Shown here: positions 49,680 to 57,445 of the stretch, piece by piece
Layout of the letters: each line of letters opens with the position of its first letter
How positions within the stretch are numbered: the first letter of the stretch is position 1
IMG/VR virus record: IMGVR_UViG_3300049793_000080
Coordinates: 1 to 62,550 of that record
Strand: one strand, 5' to 3'
Length of the DNA stretch: 62,550 bases
Source: a virus
Program-made: the position numbers and the translations under genes
The notes under the pieces: generated by a model
Told to the model about the DNA's origin: nothing
Database searches by the model: none
Seen by the model: only the letters and a program-made list of their open reading frames with translations

Positions 49680-50080
49680 AAGAGCCGGAGGCCACCGTCA
49701 CATTCACTGCCGTGGGCGGTGCTGCTGCCATCCTTGGGCCCGTTATCGGGCCCTTTGCGTTGGTGCTGTTCGCCGCTGTGATGGGGGGCATGCTGGCCAT
49801 GTCCAAGGAGCGCGGCAAGGACGATCTGCCAATGACGCGCCTGGAGGGCGTGCAGTTCGTTGCCGTGAGCGCCGGCGTGGCGATTGTGCTGAGCGGGTTT
49901 TGCGTGTGGCTGGTGGAGCGCTACACCGACATCCCCGGAAACATCGCGCTGATGCCGGTGGCCTTCTTTCTCTCGCTGGGCCGCGGCTTCATGCTCGGAT
50001 TGGTCGAGCGCATCGTGGGCGTCATCGGTGACGTGTTCGCGGCCTATGCCCAGCGCCGCACGGGGGGTGACGGCAAATGA
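49676..50080 (+). CDS. Holin-like membrane protein 1
   Basis: The 134-residue protein starts at a GTG coupled to the tiny peptide stop. Three hydrophobic regions are visible: AAILGPVIGPFALVLFAAVM (about 17-36), VQFVAVSAGVAIVLSGFCVW (about 59-78) and LMPVAFFLSLGRGFMLGLVE (about 91-110). Charged loops and a C-terminal YAQRRTGGDGK lie in the cytoplasm. Its position first in the lysis cassette, before a soluble endolysin, indicates a holin or antiholin. No named family can be assigned with certainty. Confidence 0.65.
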   Translation: MKEPEATVTFTAVGGAAAILGPVIGPFALVLFAAVMGGMLAMSKERGKDDLPMTRLEGVQFVAVSAGVAIVLSGFCVWLVERYTDIPGNIALMPVAFFLSLGRGFMLGLVERIVGVIGDVFAAYAQRRTGGDGK

Positions 50081-50412
50081 ACCTCTTGGTCCTGCAATTC
50101 GCCTTGGGCTGCGCGCTGTTCTATTCGTGCTTTTGCCGCCTGACCAAGACCAACGCGGACACCGTTCGCGAGATTCGCTGGGCCATTTTGCTGGAGGCGG
50201 TGGCCGCCGGACTGGTGGCTGGCGCGCCGCTGCTGCCGCTGATGGTGCCGCAGCTTCACGGCACATCGCCGCTGCAGTGGATGCCGTGGACCACGCCCTG
50301 GTGGATCTGGCTGGTGCTGCTGCTGGCCGCCACGCTGGTGCAGCTGGCCACCGCGCGCTACTGGCGCTTCAACGTGCCCGAGGACTTCCAGACAAGGGGA
50401 TTCCTGCCATGA
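50077..50412 (+). CDS. Holin-like membrane protein 2
   Basis: The 111-residue protein has three membrane segments: LLVLQFALGCALFYSCF (3-19), AILLEAVAAGLVAGAPLLPL (about 36-55) and WWIWLVLLLAATLVQLATA (about 75-93). It overlaps its neighbours by ATGA on both sides. With protein 1 it may form a holin-antiholin pair; which is which cannot be told from sequence. Confidence 0.65.
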   Translation: MNLLVLQFALGCALFYSCFCRLTKTNADTVREIRWAILLEAVAAGLVAGAPLLPLMVPQLHGTSPLQWMPWTTPWWIWLVLLLAATLVQLATARYWRFNVPEDFQTRGFLP

Positions 50413-51038
50413 GCCTGATCGAACGCGCAAGCGAAGACTGGGACCGGATCTTGACGTTGTGCGGCTGTCAGCCGCGCGAGGCTATCTCATGGTCGGGCGT
50501 CTTCGCTGAATACCTCGCCGGCGACGCGCTCAACATGGGTGAGGAGGAGCTGGACGACTTCCTGGGGCAAGTGCTGCACGAAAGCGGCATGCTGCGCGCG
50601 ACGGTCGAGAACCTGAACTATTCGGCCGAAGGGCTGATGCGCACGTGGCCCTCGCGCTTTCCCGATCTGGCCACGGCCAACCAGTACGCGCGCCACCCGG
50701 TGGAAATCGCCAATAAGGTGTACGGCGGCCGGCTGGGCAACTGCAAGCCGGGTGACGGATGGAAGTACCGCGGGCGCGGCCTGATCATGGTGACGGGGCT
50801 GGATGGCTACACGCACCTGGGCGCGCTCATGGGGCTGGATCTGGTGGACGAGCCGGAACTGCTCGAGCAGCCCGAACATGCGCTGCGCGCGGCCATCCTG
50901 TGGTGGGAGGGACGTGTTCCTGACGCCTTCATCAACGATCTGGTGAAGGTCACCCGGCGCGTCAACGGCGGCGACATCGGCATCAAGCACCGGGCCCAGG
51001 TGACGGCGGCGGCGGCCGGAGCATTGGCGGTCGCATGA
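50409..51038 (+). CDS. Endolysin, GH19 (chitinase-like) family
   Basis: The 209-residue protein follows the glycoside hydrolase 19 endolysin pattern: FLGQVLHESGMLRATVENLN (catalytic Glu58 in HESG), YSAEGLMRTWPSRFPD, IANKVYGGRLGN, and DGWKYRGRGLIMVTGLDGY. These enzymes cleave the glycan strands of peptidoglycan. There is no signal peptide or membrane anchor, so holin-made holes are needed for release. It is coupled to the holin-like gene and to Rz. Confidence 0.9.
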   Translation: MSLIERASEDWDRILTLCGCQPREAISWSGVFAEYLAGDALNMGEEELDDFLGQVLHESGMLRATVENLNYSAEGLMRTWPSRFPDLATANQYARHPVEIANKVYGGRLGNCKPGDGWKYRGRGLIMVTGLDGYTHLGALMGLDLVDEPELLEQPEHALRAAILWWEGRVPDAFINDLVKVTRRVNGGDIGIKHRAQVTAAAAGALAVA

Positions 51039-51610
51039 ACGCCGTCCTCGACTGGTTCAGCCCCACGCGCATCATCATCGTGCTGGGGCTCGCGCTGGCC
51101 CTGCTGGCGTCCGTGCTGGGGTACGGCGAGGTGCGCTACAGCGCCGGCGAGAAGGCGGCCGAGCAGGTAGCCGAAGCCGCCATCCTGAAACTCAAGACGC
51201 AGGCCGCCATGGATCTGGCCACCGAAACGCGCAAGGTGCTGGCGCTCGAGCGGGCGCTGGCCAACGTCACGGCAAAACTGGAGGCCGACTATGAAAAACG
51301 CAGGATGGACAGCCGCGCGGCTGAAACGGCTCTGGCCGCTGATGCTGCTCGCAATGGCGGGCGGCTGCGCGACCCGAACGCCGGACGTGGGATCTGTGGT
51401 GGTGGCGCCCCAGGTGCAGCTGCCGCCGGTGCCGCAAGCAGTGCTGCGCCTGGAGCCGAAGCCCCCGGGCTTTTATCCGAACCTCTTACGCGACTACTTC
51501 AACGAGTCGCCAGCGAAGCCCAAGGATGGAATGACGCCTTCGCCCTCTGCAGGGCCCACGCCATCGAGGTGAACGGGATGATGAATTCGCCGTTGTCTCC
51601 CCACCCCTGA
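51035..51610 (+). CDS. Rz: Inner-membrane spanin subunit (Rz)
   Basis: The 191-residue protein has an N-terminal membrane anchor (IIIVLGLALALLASVLGYG, residues 13-31). A long periplasmic coiled coil follows (AAEQVAEAAILKLKTQAAMD... LERALANVTAKLEADYEKRR). It is longer than usual because its frame runs on past the nested Rz1 gene, giving a Gly/Ala-rich tail. It acts with Rz1 to fuse inner and outer membranes at the end of lysis. Confidence 0.85.
   Translation: MNAVLDWFSPTRIIIVLGLALALLASVLGYGEVRYSAGEKAAEQVAEAAILKLKTQAAMDLATETRKVLALERALANVTAKLEADYEKRRMDSRAAETALAADAARNGGRLRDPNAGRGICGGGAPGAAAAGAASSAAPGAEAPGLLSEPLTRLLQRVASEAQGWNDAFALCRAHAIEVNGMMNSPLSPHP
51291..51572 (+). CDS. Rz1: Outer-membrane spanin lipoprotein (Rz1), nested in Rz
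   Basis: The 93-residue lipoprotein is fully inside the Rz gene in the +1 frame. Its signal peptide ends in the lipobox LAMAGGC, with lipidated Cys at about residue 26. A Pro-rich mature region follows (VQLPPVPQAVLRLEPKPPGF) as is usual for o-spanins. AAACG-type bases lie ahead of ATG 51291; no strong ribosome binding site is visible. Complete nesting is the classical lambda-like layout. Confidence 0.85.
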   Translation: MKNAGWTAARLKRLWPLMLLAMAGGCATRTPDVGSVVVAPQVQLPPVPQAVLRLEPKPPGFYPNLLRDYFNESPAKPKDGMTPSPSAGPTPSR

Positions 51611-51710
51611 GCCGGAGGCCGCAAACCGTCCGGCGGGCCCTTATTGGATTGGGGGCCTTCTCCAGCAGGGGTTTCATAGGGCCGCTCGGAGGCAACCGGG
51701 CGGCCCTTTT
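51611..51710 (+). terminator. Terminator region after lysis genes, between convergent operons
   Basis: Two hairpins lie here. GCCGGA/TCCGGC (51611-51616 with 51629-51634) is followed by GGGCCCTTATT. GGGCCGC/GCGGCCC (51679-51685 with 51700-51706) is followed by TTTT. The second is a good rho-independent terminator for the rightward lysis operon. The leftward operon ends at 51715 on the other side. Confidence 0.75.
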
Positions 51711-51714
51711 CTCG

Positions 51715-51906
51715 TCAGCGGGCGGTGATGTGGATGCCGCGCTCGGCCAGCAGCTTGGCGCGGCCTTCGGGGCTGGCGATGCGATACAGCCAGTCCTGGC
51801 CCAACTCCTCGATGGCATCGATCACCCGCAGGTATTCGGCGGCGGTGACGTCTTGGTGCGCGCGTGCGGGTGGCTGCGCGGTGCGGGTGACTTCGAGAGT
51901 AAGCAT
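51715..51906 (-). CDS. Small hypothetical protein, last gene of the leftward operon
   Basis: A 63-residue protein (MLTLEVTRTAQPPARAHQDV...) with AAAGGA ahead of ATG 51906. Its second half is helical (AAEYLRVIDAIEELGQDWLY) and ends RAKLLAERGIHITAR. A longer version from 51954 lacks a ribosome binding site. The gap 51907-51999 upstream has a small hairpin but no clear promoter. Confidence 0.6.
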   Translation of the reverse strand: MLTLEVTRTAQPPARAHQDVTAAEYLRVIDAIEELGQDWLYRIASPEGRAKLLAERGIHITAR

Positions 51907-51999
51907 GTTCGCGTCCTTTCCATGGTGCGGCCAACCTTGTAAGTGGCCGCTCACTTGCGGTGACGCGGAATGTAATATGGGAACTTTCAGCCGTCAAGC

Positions 52000-52500
52000 T
52001 CAGGTATTGCCGCCGGATCGATCCCCCGGGGGTGCGGATGCAGATGGAGCGGCGCCGTCGATGAGGCTGGTGAACTTGGCCCACGTCAGGCACCAAGCGC
52101 ACGGCTTGCCCGCCTTCGCGCCGTTGTCCGAGTCCCAAATGCCGGGAACCTCGTGTCCGTGGCCGGGAGCGTTTCCCCCATCGTCCTCATCCATCTCGCG
52201 AAACACAGCCTCAAGAATCGCGCGATCCTCGGCCGAAAGCGAAATGGCCCGCGCATCGGGTGCTGCTGGTGCAGGCGTGGCGAGTGCGACGACTGCATTT
52301 AAGTCGGCAAGGCCCACGCGATCCAGCGCCAGCTTCGCGCGCCCGTCGATTTCGTTGTCCGGGTAGGCTCCCATGCGCAGCTCGTGGAGGAACGTCGCCA
52401 GAATCGCCAGCTTGTGCGAATCCTGCCGCGCCTCTGGTAGCGCTCCTACCTGACCAACTTTCAGCGTTGCATCTTCGGATTGGAGAGGTTGATAAGTCAT
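52000..52500 (-). CDS. Hypothetical modular protein
   Basis: A 166-residue protein: a helical N-terminal part (HKLAILATFLHELRMGAYPD... GRAKLALDRVGLADLNAVVA) and an Ala/Pro linker (TPAPAAPDARAIS). A C-terminal part follows with a CAWC pair (KAGKPCAWCLTWAKFTSLID) that may bind zinc. The linker style matches the modular neighbours. The function is unknown. Confidence 0.55.
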   Translation of the reverse strand: MTYQPLQSEDATLKVGQVGALPEARQDSHKLAILATFLHELRMGAYPDNEIDGRAKLALDRVGLADLNAVVALATPAPAAPDARAISLSAEDRAILEAVFREMDEDDGGNAPGHGHEVPGIWDSDNGAKAGKPCAWCLTWAKFTSLIDGAAPSASAPPGDRSGGNT

Positions 52501-52506
52501 GTCGGC

Positions 52507-52713
52507 TTACTCCTGTGGCTGTATGGTGGGCTGGGTAGATGCAAGGGCGGCGTGCCTCTGCACACACTTGGCGTCCTTGACGCGGATCCGAGCTGCGGTA
52601 AAGGACTTCATCGATTCGCATTCAGCGAGAGAAGCAATGCCCGGGATCGATCGCATTTCGCTCTGTCCAGATAGCAGCGATACCACCACGTAAAAAAGGG
52701 TGTATGAGGTCAC
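52507..52713 (-). CDS. Small protein with N-terminal membrane or signal segment
   Basis: A 68-residue product from a GTG with AAGGAG 9 bases upstream. The first 16 residues (MTSYTLFYVVVSLLSG) are hydrophobic and may be a signal anchor. The rest is Ser/Ala-rich with two Cys. The upstream in-frame extension lacks a ribosome binding site. The function is unknown. Confidence 0.5.
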   Translation of the reverse strand: MTSYTLFYVVVSLLSGQSEMRSIPGIASLAECESMKSFTAARIRVKDAKCVQRHAALASTQPTIQPQE

Positions 52714-52751
52714 GGTGTCGGCTCCTTCGGGGTCTGTAGGGAAATGGATTT

Positions 52752-53069
52752 CTAAGGAGCCGTTGGGTCCATGGTGACGAAGGTCATTTCCCACCATGGA
52801 CCAGTTAGCAGTTTGTTCTCGTTCACCGGATACACAAGTTTGAGAGCGGCCACTGGCAAGCCCCGCTCACACGCAACACCGAACGCCTTGAACCCCGCGG
52901 CCACGGGCCCGAAGAAGCGCACGGTAGGCTCCGCAAACGGGTGCCCCTCTCCGCCCTGACAGGATTCAAAGGTTTCTACGCCGCCTTCCTGCAAGGCAAG
53001 TACATAGGACCGTATGCCGGAGTCCAACGCCATATCCAGCCCAGCTTCAAATGATTCACGAGCTGTCAT
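52752..53069 (-). CDS. Conserved-looking small phage protein
   Basis: A 105-residue protein. Its middle, SYVLALQEGGVETFESCQGG followed by EGHPFAEPTVRFFG, is typical of a phage family often encoded in accessory regions. A CQGGEGH motif could bind metal. It has an ATGA overlap with the large gene upstream. The role is unknown. Confidence 0.65.
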   Translation of the reverse strand: MTARESFEAGLDMALDSGIRSYVLALQEGGVETFESCQGGEGHPFAEPTVRFFGPVAAGFKAFGVACERGLPVAALKLVYPVNENKLLTGPWWEMTFVTMDPTAP

Positions 53070-54565
53070 TCCGCCCCCTCAGAGGTAGCTGCAACACCGC
53101 TTGCGCTATCCCGGGCGATGATGGCGCGGGCGCTGGATTTTGCTTGCCTTACGCGCTCGGCGGCTCGGACGATGCGAATATCGGACGCCGCTGCGGACGA
53201 CCGAAGGCTGAAATGCTCGTCCTCTGCCGCCACCAGCTCCCGCAGCACTTCCATGGGCTCGCTCACTGCCACTGGTTGAGATGCGCGAGCTGCGTAGAAG
53301 TCTGCGATTTCATCGGCCAGCAATTCGATCTGCGCCTTGCCGGGGCCAATGTCGCCGCCCGATGTGATGCGATCCACCAGGAGCGAGCCGTCGCCCATAT
53401 CGTCTACCCAGTTCGACAAGCGGAAGCCTGCGATCAACTCGGCCAACTTCGTGCGCTCGTCTGCATCTATAGGCTGCGCGACTGGGGAGGCTGCAACGAT
53501 AGGCTCCCCATTGAGGTCTAGAGCCGTCCGATTTCCCCAATCGGGATCGGCTGGGGATGCCAGCTCGGCTCGGATGATGGGGAGGGCAGCACGGCTCGCC
53601 TCTTTTGCGCGAGCGGCGATCCTGATGAAGTTCCATGCTTGCCGCGCGTGGAAGCGGTCTGCGGCGGCGTCGTCGTTCATCGCTTCCATCGGCAGGCCCA
53701 TCCCGGCAAGCGCGATTTCGTCCAGCGCATCGAGCGCGATGTCGAGGCGTTGCGCCAGCACTTCCATGGGCTCGCTCCCTGCTACTGGTTGAGCAGCGCG
53801 AGCGCGATAGCCGATCCATGCAAAACAAATCGAGGCATCCGCGTATTCCTCCGGGTCGGAAGCGTCGCGGATGAAGTTGGCACCAGGATGCCGAGCGGAC
53901 CAGAATTTCTCGAACTTCGCCCGCTCGTCTTCTTGCCCCACTGGCCCCACTGGCTGCGAGGCGACGGTCAGATAGCCCGGTTTGGTTTTGTGCCAAGCAG
54001 CGCGAAAGGCTTCGCGGGCGGTCGCTGGAGCGCCGTTGAGATTCCGCAGATACTGCCGGTACTGAGCATCGCACTCGTCGGAATCAAGGCCCAGCATGAC
54101 GCGCTCCTGCATTGCGGCTTTCGGGCTGCAGTCCGGGCATGGCTCGCCACCTTCGCCCGGCTCGTAAAAGCTCGGGCCGCCAAGCCATCCTGACCCGCCG
54201 CACGACAGGCAGCGCATCGCTGTATCAATCGCATGGTCGGCGGTTTCCTCGGTGAGGTAGTAGCCGCTGTTCATTCCGTTGGGCATGGCGATGCACGGCT
54301 GGCCCGCAATCCCGGTGCGCTCTATAGCCAAGTTGCGCAGGTGGCGGTAACGCGCCGCATCTGTCAGATCGCTCGCCTGCGGCCCCACTGGCTGCGAGGA
54401 TTCAAGAACTGCGCGCTCAATGGCTCGGGCAAAGTCGTGGGTGAATGGGCGCGGCTCTGTGATGTCGTATGGGCCAACTTCCCGAGTCAACACGGCTCTA
54501 ACCTTATCGTCTTCGTTGCGCAGGAAATCAAGAATCACGGCGTCGATCTTTTCAGCGGTGAGCAT
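53066..54565 (-). CDS. Modular accessory protein with repeated QPV linkers
   Basis: The 499-residue protein is a string of short modules joined by similar linkers. These are SSQPVGPQ (about 58), VASQPVGPV (about 202), RAAQPVAGSEPMEVL (about 257), VAQPIDADE (about 362) and RASQPVAVSEPMEVL (about 433). One module has four Cys (CLSCGGSGWLG, CPDC) like a DnaJ-type zinc finger. Such mosaic linker proteins resemble the Ea22/Ead-like accessory genes of other phages. Two linkers share a direct DNA repeat (about 43 bp), which suggests growth by module exchange. The function is unknown. Confidence 0.65.
   Translation of the reverse strand: MLTAEKIDAVILDFLRNEDDKVRAVLTREVGPYDITEPRPFTHDFARAIERAVLESSQPVGPQASDLTDAARYRHLRNLAIERTGIAGQPCIAMPNGMNSGYYLTEETADHAIDTAMRCLSCGGSGWLGGPSFYEPGEGGEPCPDCSPKAAMQERVMLGLDSDECDAQYRQYLRNLNGAPATAREAFRAAWHKTKPGYLTVASQPVGPVGQEDERAKFEKFWSARHPGANFIRDASDPEEYADASICFAWIGYRARAAQPVAGSEPMEVLAQRLDIALDALDEIALAGMGLPMEAMNDDAAADRFHARQAWNFIRIAARAKEASRAALPIIRAELASPADPDWGNRTALDLNGEPIVAASPVAQPIDADERTKLAELIAGFRLSNWVDDMGDGSLLVDRITSGGDIGPGKAQIELLADEIADFYAARASQPVAVSEPMEVLRELVAAEDEHFSLRSSAAASDIRIVRAAERVRQAKSSARAIIARDSASGVAATSEGAE
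53247..53289. repeat. Direct repeat, copy 1 (linker of modular gene)
   Basis: About 43 bases (ACTTCCATGGGCTCGCTCAC...) recur at 53760-53802 with only a few mismatches, inside the 53066-54565 gene. They encode the QPV-SEPMEVL linker on the minus strand. Recombination between the copies would delete the roughly 0.5-kb module between them in frame. Confidence 0.6.
53760..53802. repeat. Direct repeat, copy 2 (linker of modular gene)
   Basis: This is the partner of 53247-53289: ACTTCCATGGGCTCGCTCCC and following bases, differing at a handful of positions. The spacing of 513 bases is a multiple of three, so exchange between the copies keeps the reading frame. Confidence 0.6.
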
Positions 54566-54851
54566 GGTTGTCTCCCTTCATGGTTACGTCGATAGCGAAC
54601 ACGCGCACAGGCTTATCGCCAAAGTGGGGATGGGTGATCGTCTCGATGCCGTAGCCGTTCCACACGCGATGTAGGCGGCGCTCGTGGTCATCGCGGGCTG
54701 GGTAGCCCTTGGTCAGAACGATTTCGCTGTAGCTGCGGCCGATGAGGCGCTTGCTCCAGTAGTCGTTGACCAGCCGATATTCCTTCGGCTTCGACCCATC
54801 GCGGATCGCGTCGAAGTATTCGGCTTTGAGTGACAGGACAAGTGCGGTCAC
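54552..54851 (-). CDS. ASCH domain protein
   Basis: The 99-residue protein starts at a GTG overlapping the previous TGA. It shows ASCH features. TALVLSLKAEYFDAIRDGSK opens it, KPKEYRLVNDYWSKRLIG gives the Lys/Arg-rich binding loop, and GYPARDDHERRLHRVWNGYG and a final strand follow. ASCH folds are related to PUA and bind RNA or modified nucleotides; some hydrolyse acetylated nucleosides. The role in the phage is unknown. It is embedded in a tightly coupled accessory cluster. Confidence 0.75.
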   Translation of the reverse strand: MTALVLSLKAEYFDAIRDGSKPKEYRLVNDYWSKRLIGRSYSEIVLTKGYPARDDHERRLHRVWNGYGIETITHPHFGDKPVRVFAIDVTMKGDNHAHR

Positions 54852-55252
54852 TTCGCACCCCCAGCCATGGCAGAACGGATGGCGGCGCGAACAGTGGGAC
54901 CGTGTCCGAGTGCACGCCCCCATGCGGGGCACCTAATGATGTAGTGCGTCTTGCCTTCGCGAAGGAAGTAGTCGATGTGAAAATCCTCGCGAGACTCCAG
55001 CCAATCCAGCAGCATTTCCGCATCCCCTGTAGACGGTGCTGCGCCTGATTGATCGGCAGGGGTGGCGCGACGGCTACGGTCGTAGTTCGCGCCAAGGTGG
55101 AAGCCTCGCTTGAAGAGGCTGTATTCCGTGCCGTGCCCTTCATCGACAACTGCTTTCCAGTCGGCGTCGAGTTGCCGTTCCAGAGCTTTGCGCTCGGCGT
55201 CGTCCTTGCGGAATTTCGCCTCCATCGGGTGAATGTCGTAGCGGCCGCTCAT
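54848..55252 (-). CDS. Hypothetical modular protein
   Basis: A 134-residue protein: a charged helical N-terminal half (EAKFRKDDAERKALERQLDA), an ATPADQSGAAPSTG linker, and a C-terminal beta module (FHIDYFLREGKTHYIIRCPA). It has ATGA overlap upstream and GTGA downstream. The linker resembles those in neighbouring modular genes. The function is unknown. Confidence 0.6.
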   Translation of the reverse strand: MSGRYDIHPMEAKFRKDDAERKALERQLDADWKAVVDEGHGTEYSLFKRGFHLGANYDRSRRATPADQSGAAPSTGDAEMLLDWLESREDFHIDYFLREGKTHYIIRCPAWGRALGHGPTVRAAIRSAMAGGAK

Positions 55253-55977
55253 GACAGGCTCCTCTTGAAATTCTCAGCCCGCGCAATCATTCCTTGCAGG
55301 CGGTTGCGCGGCTCAAGTTCGTTATCGAGGCCGTGCGAGATCGCGTCATCAATGAACGCGAGAACGGCATCCTGCGGCACCAAGGCGGGCACCCCAGGTG
55401 AAGCAACACCCACCTGTTCCGGCTGGGCAGTTGTCAAGAAATCCTTGACAGGTGGGGCGGGGAGATGAGGTGCGTAGAGGGGGAGCCAGCCTGCGTTTTC
55501 CTCGGGCGGCTCCTTGTCCCAATAGAACTCCGGCTCGTCCATGCCGATGGGCCTGCCGGTGCCGTCCTCGTAGATGAAGTCGCGCTTCATCCACGCCACT
55601 GGCAGCACTTCATCTCCTGCGGCCCCCGAAGGGCGAGCGGCTTCCTGCGGCGATGGCGCAGCACGGCCAACCTGCAAGGCGTCGGACATGCCAGCGGTGT
55701 AGCCCGCATCAAAGCTGCCGTACTCGTAGCAGGAGCCGTCCGCGATGCTCTGGCTGAAGGCTGCGACCATCTTGTGATACCAGAACTTCACGTCCCGGCC
55801 CCACTGATCGAATGAGGTAGTCGGCTCATCTGGCGCAGCAGGGAGAGCGAGGGCTTCTACTTCGTCGGCCCAGCCGTTCATGCGAACGGACAGCTCGTGC
55901 TCCGCGACGAATTGCGCGCGGGATCGCAGATAGTCAGCCAGTCCTTGCAGCGGTGTCGGTACGGGGGACTCAGACAT
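55249..55977 (-). CDS. Hypothetical modular protein with DUF551-like segment
   Basis: The 242-residue protein starts at ATG 55977, overlapping the previous gene by 8 bases. The C-terminal half has VLPVAWMKRDFIYEDGTGRP and WLPLYAPHLPAPPV. Such PVAW...PLY modules are common in phage accessory proteins of the Ea22/DUF551 kind. The N-terminal half is helical (LADYLRSRAQFVAEHELSVR). An Ala/Pro linker (SPQEAARPSGAAG) joins them. The function is unknown. Confidence 0.6.
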   Translation of the reverse strand: MSESPVPTPLQGLADYLRSRAQFVAEHELSVRMNGWADEVEALALPAAPDEPTTSFDQWGRDVKFWYHKMVAAFSQSIADGSCYEYGSFDAGYTAGMSDALQVGRAAPSPQEAARPSGAAGDEVLPVAWMKRDFIYEDGTGRPIGMDEPEFYWDKEPPEENAGWLPLYAPHLPAPPVKDFLTTAQPEQVGVASPGVPALVPQDAVLAFIDDAISHGLDNELEPRNRLQGMIARAENFKRSLS

Positions 55978-56305
55978 TGCTTGCTCCTTCGGATACGACG
56001 AGCTTCGCGCGTGCAAGGCGCTTTGCGGCGAACTCGGTCAGTGGTTCGATGAATCGGCGGCGGATTTCATCGCTGAAACACTCGGGGTCCGTCTTCACGA
56101 TGGCCGCGCCGATCTGTCGCAGTTCCTCGGCGCGCAGATCGTTGCCATGACACTGGAAGTCCATGCTGTCGGCCTGATCCTGCTGCATGTCGTGGTAGTC
56201 CATCAGGATCAGCAGCGCATCGGGATTGCCCAGCAGGTACTTCTGTTCGGCGGGCGTCAGGGTCGGTACGGGGGCGGTGGGGGTGGGGGAGACGGGGGAG
56301 TTCAA
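55970..56305 (-). CDS. Hypothetical protein from a TTG start
   Basis: The 111-residue protein probably begins at TTG 56305, which overlaps the previous TGA and has CTGGAG 8 bases upstream. The first 20 residues are Pro/Thr-rich. The rest is helical (EQKYLLGNPDALLILMDYHD, LRAEELRQIGAAIVKTD, FAAKRLARAKLVVSE). No ATG lies near the coupling site, so the rare start is favoured. The function is unknown. Confidence 0.6.
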   Translation of the reverse strand: MNSPVSPTPTAPVPTLTPAEQKYLLGNPDALLILMDYHDMQQDQADSMDFQCHGNDLRAEELRQIGAAIVKTDPECFSDEIRRRFIEPLTEFAAKRLARAKLVVSEGASNV

Positions 56306-56748
56306 AGCGGTAGCTCCAGGTTGTTGCGCTTGGCCACGCGCGTTGCGTAGGCCGTCTCGATGTGGTGCTGCTGGTCGTAGGCGAGGTGATGGCGCTGGCA
56401 CGCGACAAAGAGGTTATCCGGCGCGCAGTTGGTCGGGTCGTGATCCAGGTGTGCCACGGTGAGCACAATGACGATGATGTCCGGCTCGCCCTTCGGCGCT
56501 GGCCCATCGCCGTAAGCCCTGAAATGGAGTTCGGCGGCAAGTTGCCGCGCGTAGGCGTACTCGTGCACGCGCTCGGCCTTGGCCATCCAAAATGGGCCGG
56601 ACCTAGACCGCATCCACATGCCTACATCGTATTGCTGCGCGGTGCAGCCCTCGTGCTGGCATCGCCATGCCGCCCGCTCGCGCGCCTGCAGGCTGATCGT
56701 TGGCCAGTCCTTGGGATATTTGCCCTTGTTTTCCTTTTTTATGGGCAT
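56302..56748 (-). CDS. HNH-like nuclease protein 2
   Basis: The 148-residue protein starts MPIKKENKGKYPKDW, sharing its first seven residues with the preceding HNH gene. A treble-clef opening WRCQHEGC (about 32-39) and the late VAHLDHDPTNCAPDNLFVAC plus QRHHLAYD block give the HNH beta-beta-alpha-metal pattern (His-Asp-His, then Asn, then His-His). The middle insertion (VHEYAYARQLAAELHFRAYG) is unusual. It is probably a nuclease in DNA processing or mobility. Confidence 0.75.
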   Translation of the reverse strand: MPIKKENKGKYPKDWPTISLQARERAAWRCQHEGCTAQQYDVGMWMRSRSGPFWMAKAERVHEYAYARQLAAELHFRAYGDGPAPKGEPDIIVIVLTVAHLDHDPTNCAPDNLFVACQRHHLAYDQQHHIETAYATRVAKRNNLELPL

Positions 56749-57389
56749 TGCAGTCTCCCGCTCCAATCGCGGTCTCGCTTCGCTGAGTTGCATGACTTGC
56801 AAGCCGGAGCGACATTTCGCGCGGTGTGCCGGCCACCTTTAGATAGTGGGGTAATGTGGTCAACCGTGAGTTTTTTTGGTTCCCCGCAATACGCGCACCT
56901 ATTTTTGTACCGCTGGCAAACGTCTAGCCATTCTGAATGCGTCAGATCACCATCATGTTCAGCAGCACGGCGGCGCGCCTTGAAGTTGGCCTGTGCGAAT
57001 CTATACTTCTCCCCTTTCGCGTGCCGCCGCGCCACCGCCCTCCGCAATTCCATTTGCGACGGGCTGCTCTTTACGCGGGCAGCCCTGCTCGCGTTTTTGC
57101 AAACGCCTGAACAATACGCGGCCTTTGCAGACTTCTCGGGTTTAAAAGAATTGCCACAGTGCACACATGGCTTGCTTGGCTTGATGAGCGCCCTACGGGC
57201 AGCGCAATAGCTTGCCCTCGCGCAGGCGGGCGTACAAAACTTCGCGCCCGCAATTAGGTGCGGGCGGAATGGTATTTTGCAGTGCGCGCACGGGATGGGA
57301 ACCCCGCGCTCCTGCCGCGCCGCACGCGCTGCGGCATTGAGTGTTCTGTTTTGGCCCGGCAGCGCTCGGTTCTCTTTTTTGATCGGCAT
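56739..57389 (-). CDS. HNH endonuclease with zinc fingers
   Basis: The 216-residue protein begins MPIKKENRALPGQNR. Two Cys-rich fingers follow at about 34-60 and 74-98 (CAHCKIPFRPHLIAGAKFC, CVHCGNSFKPEKSAKAAYC). The C-terminal HNH domain at about 165-210 reads CAYCGEPKKLTVDHITPLSK, GGRHTARNVAPACKSCNSAK. All HNH catalytic positions (DH, N, CxxCN) are present. It may be a free-standing homing endonuclease. It overlaps the next gene by 10 bases. Confidence 0.85.
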   Translation of the reverse strand: MPIKKENRALPGQNRTLNAAARAARQERGVPIPCAHCKIPFRPHLIAGAKFCTPACARASYCAARRALIKPSKPCVHCGNSFKPEKSAKAAYCSGVCKNASRAARVKSSPSQMELRRAVARRHAKGEKYRFAQANFKARRRAAEHDGDLTHSEWLDVCQRYKNRCAYCGEPKKLTVDHITPLSKGGRHTARNVAPACKSCNSAKRDRDWSGRLQCP

Positions 57390-57445
57390 GGTGGGTTGAA
57401 TTTGTTGCCGCAGAATCCGCTGCGGCGCCGGAGCACGCCGAAGTG

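Noticed and set aside
53247-53802. Possible CRISPR or DGR template/variable repeats
   Set aside because: There are only two copies, both coding for a protein linker, with no reverse transcriptase and no short regular spacers.
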